A stretch of DNA of 21,450 nucleotides from Bacillota bacterium (lineage in GTDB: Bacteria; Bacillota; DTU025). Made by a program: the position numbers and the translations under genes. The DNA lies in NCBI GenBank assembly GCA_012842765.1, contig DUWJ01000046.1, positions 1-21,450 of the forward strand. Reading direction: 5' to 3'. Positions within the stretch are counted from its first letter, which is position 1, and each line of letters opens with the position of its first letter. The notes beneath the pieces were generated by a model that saw only the letters and a list, made by a program, of their open reading frames with translations, searched no databases and was not told the origin of the DNA. Shown one piece after another: positions 15,119 to 21,450 of this stretch.

Positions 15119-15139
15119 AGGCAGACAAACTGTCCGCCT
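15119..15139 (-). terminator. Hairpin after the tRNA pair
   Basis: AGGCGGACA pairs with TGTCTGCCT (one wobble) around a three-base loop, 22 bases after the tRNA 3' end. There is no clear T tract, so it may be a weak terminator or processing signal. Confidence 0.45.
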
Positions 15140-15160
15140 AGCACTGCATCTGTAATAATT

Positions 15161-15235
<75 letters not shown>

Positions 15236-15237
15236 AA

Positions 15238-15312
15238 TGGCTCCCCGAGCAGGATTCGAACCTGCGACCCACCGGTTAACAGCCGGTTGCTCTACCGCTG
15301 AGCTATCGGGGA
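15238..15312 (-). tRNA. tRNA-Asn (GUU)
   Basis: This is a 75-nt cloverleaf with acceptor TCCCCGA/TCGGGGA, discriminator G, D arm GCTCAGCGGTAGAGC, anticodon loop CTGTTAA (GTT), T arm GCAGGTTCGAATCCTGC and an encoded CCA. It lies two bases upstream of the CAU tRNA and is the first gene of the pair. Confidence 0.97.
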
Positions 15313-15329
15313 ACTAACTTGCAAAAAGT

Positions 15330-15358
15330 ATTATACCGTACGCACATTCGAGGGTCAA
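15330..15358 (-). promoter_or_regulatory. Promoter of the tRNA pair
   Basis: TTGACC (15358-15353) and a perfect TATAAT (15335-15330) with a 17-base spacer place the start about 10 bases before tRNA-Asn. This is the best sigma-A promoter in the window. Confidence 0.85.
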
Positions 15359-15362
15359 CACC

Positions 15363-15640
15363 ACATAAGGCAGCATTTGCATTGCAGTCATCTTCTCATC
15401 AACGATTTCCGGCATCCTAACCGCCATTTCATCTATGAGGGTATACGCCTACTTTATCTCGCTCCTCGATGCCCTCGTAATCCGAGAGGCTACAGGCAAC
15501 TCGTAAACGGCATCCGCGACGAAATGCAGTTTATACCCAAACCAACTCATGATCCTGTCCCTACGCTGCCATCTTTGCTCATATGTCTTCACTCCGAAAT
15601 CCGCGTCGATATTCCCGCGGCCATCATAGCTATCGAAACT
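15363..15640 (-). pseudogene. Transposase fragment (DDE, IS1182/IS4-like)
   Basis: The minus strand reads DADFGVKTYEQ, then SWFGYKLHFVADAVYELPVA, then RITRASRSEI, a pattern typical of DDE transposases of the IS1182/IS4-like group. The frame is broken by a TAG at 15449-15451 but continues in frame afterwards (AYTLIDEMAVRMPEIVDE). There is no start, and the C-terminal catalytic region is absent, so this is a decayed internal piece. The tRNA promoter begins directly at its downstream edge. Inverted repeats of a complete insertion sequence were not found. Confidence 0.7.
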
Positions 15641-15748
15641 CCCATCAACCTTTTATTGATGCCTCATCAGTTTGCACAAGAATCTGGTGCATGCCGATGG
15701 CAAATGAACAAGGCCGGCCCAGTTTCGGGGCTATGTGTTCCGCCACTG

Positions 15749-15898
15749 TCATTGACATCTTGTCCGAAAAGAAAAGGCGGCTTCGGCCCCATGCACCACC
15801 AGCATGATCAACACAGCCGCCAAAATTCGATCTCCATTCCTCGTCTGGCCAACAAGCCAAGCGCCAATGCCTAAAGTGATGGCATGCCCCGCGATCAG
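15749..15898 (-). pseudogene. Possible membrane-protein gene remnant
   Basis: A 49-residue open stretch without a start codon reads LIAGHAITLGIGAWLVGQ and then RILAAVLIMLVVHGAEAAF, two likely membrane helices joined by a short basic loop. It ends at a TGA and its upstream frame is closed. A different overlapping frame (15645-15860) is also open, so the assignment is weak. The family was not recognised. It lies in the gap between sigA and the tRNAs, which looks like a graveyard of gene pieces. Confidence 0.3.
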
Positions 15899-15975
15899 CT
15901 TACCCCTTCAACATGCCAGGCCCAACGGAACTAATACATCCGTACATCTCCACCTAAGGTGAAATATGCACAAAC

Positions 15976-17085
15976 TTATTCTAGGAAATCCTTGAGCTTC
16001 TTACTTCGGCTCGGATGTCGCAGTTTGCGCAGGGCCTTGGCTTCTATCTGGCGTATGCGCTCCCTGGTCACTCCGAACTCCTGTCCAACCTCTTCAAGCG
16101 TCCGAGCCCGACCGTCGTCAATTCCAAATCTCAGTCTCAGAACCTTCTCCTCACGCGGCGCCAGAGTGTAAAGCACCTCTTCCAGTTGTTCTTTCATGAG
16201 AAGGAACGAAGCAGCATCGGGCGGAGCTATGGCATCCTCGTCTTCGATAAAGTCGCCAAGATGCGAATCCTCTTCTTCTCCGATGGGGGTTTCCAGGGAA
16301 ACAGGCTCCTGCGCTACCTTCATGATCTCCCTTACCCGCTCCACGGGGTAATCCATGACCTCGGCAATCTCCTCCGGCGTAGGCTCCCGGCCTAGCTCCT
16401 GCAAAAGTTGCCTTTGGACACGCACAAGCTTGTTTATGGTCTCCACCATGTGAACAGGAATGCGTATAGTCCTTGCCTGATCAGCAATGGCCCTGGTAAT
16501 GGCCTGCCTTATCCACCAAGTGGCGTAGGTGCTGAACTTGTAACCCTTTCGATAATCGAACTTCTCCACCGCTTTTAAGAGGCCCAGATTGCCCTCTTGT
16601 ATCAGGTCGAGAAAGAGCATGCCACGACCGACATACCGTTTAGCTATGCTCACAACCAACCTCAGATTTGCCTCAGCCAACTCGCGTTTTGCCTCTTCGT
16701 CGCCTTGCTCTATCCTCTTCGCCAACTCTACTTCCTCTTCGGCAGTGAGCAAGGGAACTCTCCCGATTTCCTTCAGATACATACGTACCGGATCGTCCAG
16801 GGCAATCCCCTCGGGAACAGACACGTCTATTTCGGTTTCCTCTTCCTCATCAGCTGAATCGTCTTCAGAATCAACAACTACGTCGTCATCGGCCTCGCTA
16901 CTGTCGTTGCCCACCACGATGTCTACCCCGAACTCCCCTAGCACCTCGTACATCTCCTCGATCTGATCCGGGGTGAGGTCTACATCTTGCAACGCATCCA
17001 CTATCTCACGTTCAGTGAGAAAGCCTCGCTTCTTGCCTTTAGCGACGAGGTTCTTCAATTCGGGCGCGTTGAATTCCTTTGTCAT
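15976..17085 (-). CDS. sigA: Primary RNA polymerase sigma factor SigA (RpoD)
   Basis: This 369-aa protein is the housekeeping sigma factor; Bacillus SigA is 371 aa. Visible regions are 1.1 (about 1-60), an acidic linker of Asp/Glu (about 65-85), 1.2 ([17 protein letters not shown]), region 2 with the -10 recognition helix ([29 protein letters not shown] in pieces), region 3 ([22 protein letters not shown]), and region 4 with [21 protein letters not shown] near the end. The ATG at 17085 follows GGTGAGG at five bases. A further 19 in-frame codons upstream have no ribosome binding site. It follows dnaG by 62 bases, as in the dnaG-sigA macromolecular synthesis operon. Confidence 0.97.
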   Translation of the reverse strand: MTKEFNAPELKNLVAKGKKRGFLTEREIVDALQDVDLTPDQIEEMYEVLGEFGVDIVVGNDSSEADDDVVVDSEDDSADEEEETEIDVSVPEGIALDDPVRMYLKEIGRVPLLTAEEEVELAKRIEQGDEEAKRELAEANLRLVVSIAKRYVGRGMLFLDLIQEGNLGLLKAVEKFDYRKGYKFSTYATWWIRQAITRAIADQARTIRIPVHMVETINKLVRVQRQLLQELGREPTPEEIAEVMDYPVERVREIMKVAQEPVSLETPIGEEEDSHLGDFIEDEDAIAPPDAASFLLMKEQLEEVLYTLAPREEKVLRLRFGIDDGRARTLEEVGQEFGVTRERIRQIEAKALRKLRHPSRSKKLKDFLE

Positions 17086-17147
17086 CTTTTCCTCACCTTC
17101 CGAATCGCCTTGCGCAAAGCCGACCTGCTTGCCAACAACCATAGCAA

Positions 17148-18995
17148 CTAATATAGAGGGACATCGCGTCCAAGCAAGTAACGCAACTTCTTCTGCTCTG
17201 CCTGGAGCTCATATACGCGCTCATAGTCCCCTGCAACGTCGGCTTCCTTGATCTCGTCGTCAATTTCATTAAGCCGGTGCCTTGTTGAAAACTGCTGCCA
17301 TGCTGTGAGCGCGTTTTCTAGAGCATCAGGTTCTGATTCCCATGGTTTCGCGCCAAGCAGCACAGATGAGGCATAATCCTTCAATTCAGCATCCACACAA
17401 TCCACCAGCTCGGCCGGGGTCACAGCCCCATTCTCGCCCACATCACATAGCAGGCGAAACAATCTTTGATGTGCTGGCATCTTAAAACCGTCTAGTCCTA
17501 TTGTTTCCATAATACGCGTCCGGTTCTGAAGAGACTCTGTCGCCAAACGAACTAATGCCCTTTCGACTTCAAGATACGCTTTGCTGCCCCAGATCGGGTC
17601 ATCAAGGCCATGATTCCATGCTGACGGCTTGGGCCTCGACCCGGAACGCAAATTCCCTCCAGGGCCTGCCCGGCTCGTTCCACGCATGGCTGCCATTCGC
17701 GCCTTTCGAACATCCAGAGCCAGAGCACCTGGATCCACGTTAAACCTTTCTGAAAGCTCTCTTGTGTATTCGGCCCGCTCGACTTCGCTGTCAACTCCTG
17801 ATAAAACATCCACTACCTTCTCAAGCCCATGCAGGCGACTTTCGAGGTCAGACCAATCGACTGCATCCAGCAAACTGTCGAGTTGATACCTTATGAACGG
17901 AACGGCCTCATCCACAGACCTTTGAAAGGCTTCGCCTCCGAATTCCTTTATAAAGCTATCAGGATCATGCCCCTGGGGTAACACAGCTACCCGCACATCA
18001 AGCCCCACAGCGGACGTGGTACTAACGCCTCGGGCCGTCGCGTCTGACCCTGCCGCATCAGCATCGTAACAGAGAACTACATGGTCCGCGTATCTCAACA
18101 CAATCCTGGCCTGTTCAGTAGTGAGAGCTGTCCCAAGGGTGGCCACCACATTGGTTTGGCCTGCCTGATGTGCAGAGAGCACATCCATGTATCCTTCCAC
18201 CAGAACGGCTTTCCCGCTTCTTCTCATTGAATCAGACGCCAGATCGATCCCATACAGGTTCGATCTCTTGCTGAAGACCGCCGATTCAGGGCTGTTCAGG
18301 TATTTCGGTGTCGAATCATCCAGGGCTCGACCGCCAAATCCCACAACCCGACCATACACATTAACGATGGGAAACACCAAACGGTTCCTGAATCTGTCAT
18401 AATACCTGTTTCCGCCCGAAGCACGAAGGGCCAATCCTGCCTCACATACTTCCGTCGGTCCGATTCCCTTCTTGGCAAGCATCGTAATAAGCGAATCCCA
18501 CGAGGCCGGCGCGTAGCCTAGTTTGAATTTTTCCTGAGTATCGGCTTCTATTCGCCGTTGCTTCAGATAATCCCTTGCACATTCAGCAGACGGCGAATGA
18601 ACTAGCGTCTGCCTATAGTATGCCAAGGCAAGAGCATTTACTCTGTATATCGACTCTCTTCGCTCCCGCGCTGCACGCTCCTGCGGGGACTCGACGCTTG
18701 TTGATACATCTATTCCGGCACGCAGGCCGAGGCGGCGAACTGCCTCCGGGAACGTAAGCCCTTCCATTTTCATTATGAAAGTGAAGACGTTCCCTCCCAC
18801 ATGGCACCCGAAGCAGTAGAAGAGCTGACGATCGGGCGACACGGAAAACGATGGCGTCCGCTCAGAGTGGAACGGGCAAAGACCAACAAACCTGTTCCCC
18901 ACCTTCTTGAGCTGCACGTAATCTGACACAACTGATACAATGTCATTTGCCTCTCTTACCTTGTCGACCAAGTCATTACTGAACTTTGAACTCAA
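17148..18995 (-). CDS. dnaG: DNA primase
   Basis: DnaG makes RNA primers for lagging-strand replication. The 615-aa protein has a CHC2 zinc domain (C40, H43, C61, C64 in [14 protein letters not shown]...[10 protein letters not shown]), a TOPRIM catalytic core with [16 protein letters not shown] (essential glutamate) and [13 protein letters not shown] (metal-binding aspartates), and a C-terminal helicase-binding region after about residue 440. Length is normal. The start is a TTG at 18995 with AGGGG nine bases upstream; the protein begins with a family-like [15 protein letters not shown], so no earlier start is needed. A terminator hairpin (19074-19112) lies about 80 bases before it, so it may have its own promoter or depend on readthrough. 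Confidence 0.96.
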   Translation of the reverse strand: MSSKFSNDLVDKVREANDIVSVVSDYVQLKKVGNRFVGLCPFHSERTPSFSVSPDRQLFYCFGCHVGGNVFTFIMKMEGLTFPEAVRRLGLRAGIDVSTSVESPQERAARERRESIYRVNALALAYYRQTLVHSPSAECARDYLKQRRIEADTQEKFKLGYAPASWDSLITMLAKKGIGPTEVCEAGLALRASGGNRYYDRFRNRLVFPIVNVYGRVVGFGGRALDDSTPKYLNSPESAVFSKRSNLYGIDLASDSMRRSGKAVLVEGYMDVLSAHQAGQTNVVATLGTALTTEQARIVLRYADHVVLCYDADAAGSDATARGVSTTSAVGLDVRVAVLPQGHDPDSFIKEFGGEAFQRSVDEAVPFIRYQLDSLLDAVDWSDLESRLHGLEKVVDVLSGVDSEVERAEYTRELSERFNVDPGALALDVRKARMAAMRGTSRAGPGGNLRSGSRPKPSAWNHGLDDPIWGSKAYLEVERALVRLATESLQNRTRIMETIGLDGFKMPAHQRLFRLLCDVGENGAVTPAELVDCVDAELKDYASSVLLGAKPWESEPDALENALTAWQQFSTRHRLNEIDDEIKEADVAGDYERVYELQAEQKKLRYLLGRDVPLY

Positions 18996-19073
18996 ACCAA
19001 CCAGCCCCTGCCGGGGTACTTTTCGCCGGCGATAGATATTCTCCTGCCAGATGCCTGTTTAGTGGCGTCAAAC

Positions 19074-19112
19074 AAAACCCCGCTTCCGAATCTGCTCCTG
19101 GCGGAAGCGAGG
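19074..19112 (-). terminator. Intrinsic terminator between dgt and dnaG
   Basis: CCTCGCTTCCG pairs with CGGAAGCGGGG (one wobble) around a 13-base loop, followed by TTTTGTTT. It ends the dgt transcript or a short leader RNA. Confidence 0.8.
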
Positions 19113-19255
19113 GCATCCGAACCCAGTGACCACAAGACCACTTGCACATCCGTAATTCTACCTATGATCAGATTTCCCTTCCTATGATCTTCAATCTTTC
19201 CCCATGGCGGATAGACGATCTACGCCGAGTATAATGTCTCCTAATGCACCCAGCT

Positions 19256-19284
19256 TATGTAGGACGATCATTCGACTGTCTCAA
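19256..19284 (-). promoter_or_regulatory. Possible promoter at the dgt 3' end
   Basis: TTGAGA (19284-19279), which overlaps the dgt stop codon, and TACATA (19261-19256) are separated by 17 bases. Transcription from here would give a leader or small RNA of about 170-180 nt ending at the 19074 terminator. Confidence 0.35.
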
Positions 19285-20303
19285 TAGACCCCCCACGCAG
19301 CAGGAACAAATCTCTCTGTCCATTGCTTCATTGCATATCTATCTGTCATGCCTGCGATGTAATCTACGGCGATCCTGACCACATCCTCACCCTGCAATGA
19401 TTCCCCGGACTCCTCTATCAGTTCATCTACATTGTCAAGATAATAGCGATAAAGCTGGATTAGGAGCCTTTTCGCCTTATCCGCCTCGATCTTGGCAACC
19501 GATCCGATGTATACCCTCTCAAACATGAAATTCCGCAATGCGGCCATGCCCTGAGCAACTTCAGGGCTCATCGCAATCTTGCCTCTATTCGTGCTCTCGT
19601 CAATGACGTCCTTTACGAGCGTGTCAAGGCGCTCAGATCTCGTGCGTCCCAGGATCCGCTGCGCCTCCTCTGGAATCATGCCTTCGTTGATGATTCCAGC
19701 GCGCATAGCATCATCCACATCGTGGTTAACATACGCGATCTTGTCGGCGCACTTTACGACCTGTCCCTCAAGTGTAGCAGCCTCTTCCGGCCAATCCGCC
19801 GAGTGGCAAAGTATCCCGTTGCGAACCTCCCATGTTAGGTTAAGCCCTCGCCCGGGCTTGCCTTCCCTTCGCTCAACAAACTCTACCACTCTCAAACTTT
19901 GCTCGTTGTGGCGAAACCCGCCATCCACAACCTCATTGAGGGCGGCCTCGCCAGAATGTCCGAATGGCGTATGCCCCAAGTCATGCCCAAGAGCTATGGC
20001 TTCAGTAAGGTCTTCATTGAGTTGGAGCGCCCGTGCCATGGTCCGAGCAATCTGGGCAACCTCGAGGGTATGAGTTAGCCGTGTTCGATAGTGGTCTCCT
20101 TCAGGAGAGAGAAAAACCTGTGTCTTGTGTTTCAGCCTCCGAAAAGCCTTGCAATGTATGATCCTGTCCCTGTCTCGCTGGTAGCAGGTGCGAAATTCAT
20201 CCGGCTCCTCTTCGCGATCACGCCCGCGAGTATTGCGCGAGAATGCGGCATGCGGTGAAAGCCTCTCCAGTTCCTCTTCTTCCAGACGCTCTCTGACCGT
20301 CAT
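19281..20303 (-). CDS. dgt: dGTPase-like HD-domain triphosphohydrolase
   Basis: The family hydrolyses dGTP (or other dNTPs) to the nucleoside and triphosphate, helping balance dNTP pools. The 340-aa protein has the HD metal ligands in order: H78 in RLTHTLEVAQIAR, H107-D108 in GHDLGHTPFGH, and a later aspartate in VVKCADKIAYVNHDVDDA. QRDRDRIIHCKAFRRLKHKTQVF near 42-64 is family-typical. Length fits the shorter Gram-positive type (about 330-345 aa). The ATG at 20303 follows GGAGGAG at six bases. It stands between ppdK and dnaG-sigA, an arrangement I know from Clostridia. Which dNTP is preferred cannot be read from sequence. Confidence 0.93.
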   Translation of the reverse strand: MTVRERLEEEELERLSPHAAFSRNTRGRDREEEPDEFRTCYQRDRDRIIHCKAFRRLKHKTQVFLSPEGDHYRTRLTHTLEVAQIARTMARALQLNEDLTEAIALGHDLGHTPFGHSGEAALNEVVDGGFRHNEQSLRVVEFVERREGKPGRGLNLTWEVRNGILCHSADWPEEAATLEGQVVKCADKIAYVNHDVDDAMRAGIINEGMIPEEAQRILGRTRSERLDTLVKDVIDESTNRGKIAMSPEVAQGMAALRNFMFERVYIGSVAKIEADKAKRLLIQLYRYYLDNVDELIEESGESLQGEDVVRIAVDYIAGMTDRYAMKQWTERFVPAAWGVY

Positions 20304-20337
20304 GGCACACTCCTCCTCCCCATGATTATTGCCGTAA

Positions 20338-20371
20338 GTGGCCCACGCGGCATCTCCGCCACGTGGGCCAC
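20338..20371 (-). terminator. Strong hairpin between ppdK and dgt
   Basis: GTGGCCCACG pairs perfectly with CGTGGGCCAC (10 bp), with an inner CGG/CCG pair. No T tract follows, so termination is uncertain. It lies about 70 bases after the ppdK stop and 35 bases before dgt. Confidence 0.45.
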
Positions 20372-20441
20372 AGACTACTCTCAGATAGGGAGCTCCGTCT
20401 CGTAAGTTGAAGTCATCCTGTTGGGTTTCGCTCCGCGCTCC

Positions 20442-21450
20442 CTACTTTCTTGGCTGCTTGATCTCGGCCTGTGCTGCAGCAAGGCGCGCGATCGGCACAC
20501 GATAAGGAGAACAGCTAACGTAATCAAGCCCGGCCTTGTGGAAAAACTCCACGGAATCAGGGTCTCCACCGTGCTCACCACATACACCTATTTTCAGATC
20601 AGGCCTGGTAGACCGTCCGCGCTCAACACCCATGGTTACCATCTGGCCGACGCCTTCCTGGTCTAGCGACTGGAACGGGTCATGTTTCAAAACGTTGCGG
20701 TCCATGTATTCGCCGAGGAACTTCCCTGCGTCGTCCCGGCTGTATCCGAAGACCATCTGCGTCATGTCATTGGTACCGAAGGAGAAGAACTCAGCAGACT
20801 TCGCTATCTCGTCAGCGATCAACGCAGCCCGCGGAACCTCGATCATCGTTCCGACCATGTAGTCAAGGTCGACTCCATATTCCTTGATCGTCTTGTCCGC
20901 TATGCCGACAACATATTCGCGTATCATCTCCATCTCGCCTGTGGTCCCAACGAGAGGCACCATTACCTCGGGCATTACATTTACCCCTTCGCGAACTAGC
21001 TCGCACGCAGCCTCGAATATGGCCCTTGTCTGCATTTCATAGATCTCGGAGAACACAACACCAAGTCGGCAGCCTCTGAACCCCAACATCGGATTGAGCT
21101 CGTGCAAAGCGCCGATCCTGTCTCGCACTTTCTGCTCGGCGATCCCCATCTCAGACGCCAATTCCTCGATCTGCTTGCTCTGCTCGAGGCTTGGCAGGAA
21201 CTCGTGAAGGGGTGGATCGAGCAACCTGATGGTTACGGGTAGACCATCCATTTCCCGGAAAATCCCCATGAAGTCGCCTTTTTGGTACGGGAGCAGCTTG
21301 GCAAGAGCCGTGCGCCTCTGCTCTTCAGTGTCAGCAAGGATCATCTCGCGCATGGCGCGTATCCTATCCTCGGCGAAGAACATGTGCTCAGTTCGGCACA
21401 GTCCGATTCCCTCAGCCCCAAAATACCGAGCCTGCTTGGCATCTTCCGGC
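20442..21450 (-). CDS. ppdK: Pyruvate, phosphate dikinase, C-terminal part
   Basis: The gene is cut by the right window edge; about 336 C-terminal residues are visible. PPDK interconverts pyruvate, ATP and phosphate with PEP, AMP and pyrophosphate. The frame continues upstream of the ATG at 21383 as [17 protein letters not shown], the start of the PEP/pyruvate-binding TIM barrel, so that ATG is internal. Further signatures are [48 protein letters not shown] and the catalytic-cysteine loop [10 protein letters not shown]. The PPDK-specific pattern, rather than PEP synthase or PTS enzyme I, is supported by the LHEFLPSLE and [16 protein letters not shown] segments. It is the first visible gene of the ppdK-dgt-dnaG-sigA series. 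Confidence 0.96.
   Translation of the reverse strand, partial: PEDAKQARYFGAEGIGLCRTEHMFFAEDRIRAMREMILADTEEQRRTALAKLLPYQKGDFMGIFREMDGLPVTIRLLDPPLHEFLPSLEQSKQIEELASEMGIAEQKVRDRIGALHELNPMLGFRGCRLGVVFSEIYEMQTRAIFEAACELVREGVNVMPEVMVPLVGTTGEMEMIREYVVGIADKTIKEYGVDLDYMVGTMIEVPRAALIADEIAKSAEFFSFGTNDMTQMVFGYSRDDAGKFLGEYMDRNVLKHDPFQSLDQEGVGQMVTMGVERGRSTRPDLKIGVCGEHGGDPDSVEFFHKAGLDYVSCSPYRVPIARLAAAQAEIKQPRK

Overview
The window reads as chromosome of an anaerobic, spore-forming Bacillota (Clostridia-type). The evidence is a sporulation membrane protein of the YlbJ type, a SpoVT-type regulator, T-box and TPP riboswitch control, a four-cysteine ribosomal protein L28, and a rubredoxin/rubrerythrin cluster. 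Base composition is moderate. Almost all genes lie on the minus strand; only the ylbJ end and rpmB lie on plus.

Layout from left to right. 1-833: 3' part of ylbJ (+). 843-4681: a minus-strand cluster which, in transcription order, is an Asp23/Gls24 protein, a FakA-like DAK2 kinase, a small unknown ORF, rsmD, coaD (TTG start) and a coiled conserved hypothetical. It converges on ylbJ. 4794-5118: rpmB (+) with its own promoter and terminator, divergent from the Asp23 gene. 5143-9516: a PHP-domain phosphoesterase overlapping the 3' end of ileS, which is preceded by a complete isoleucine T-box leader and promoter. 9592-10433: thiT under a TPP riboswitch with a terminator. 10512-10715: a 67-aa unknown protein. 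10946-11419: a group II intron remnant placed directly behind the spoVT terminator. 11477-12010: spoVT. 12017-12791: a gap with repeated motifs and hairpins of unknown meaning. 12792-14070: a rubredoxin, rubrerythrin and rubredoxin-like operon with a promoter. 14100-14420: a structure-rich gap. 14420-14787: RNase P RNA. 14819-15001: a small DksA/TraR-type zinc-finger protein. 15161-15358: two tRNAs with a near-consensus promoter. 15363-15975: gene debris, including a transposase fragment. 15976-21450: sigA (rpoD), dnaG, dgt and the 3' part of ppdK.

The gene sets are mostly housekeeping: CoA synthesis, rRNA modification, fatty-acid phosphorylation, translation, thiamine uptake, replication priming, the primary sigma factor, dNTP control and PEP/pyruvate conversion. 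The redox cluster fits an anaerobe that must detoxify peroxide.

I did not find a clear new multigene system. The least explained places are the repeat/hairpin gap after position 12100, the internally deleted group II intron at the spoVT terminator, a possible small RNA between dgt and dnaG, and three small unknown proteins. All functional names come from reading protein motifs by eye; no database search was run.
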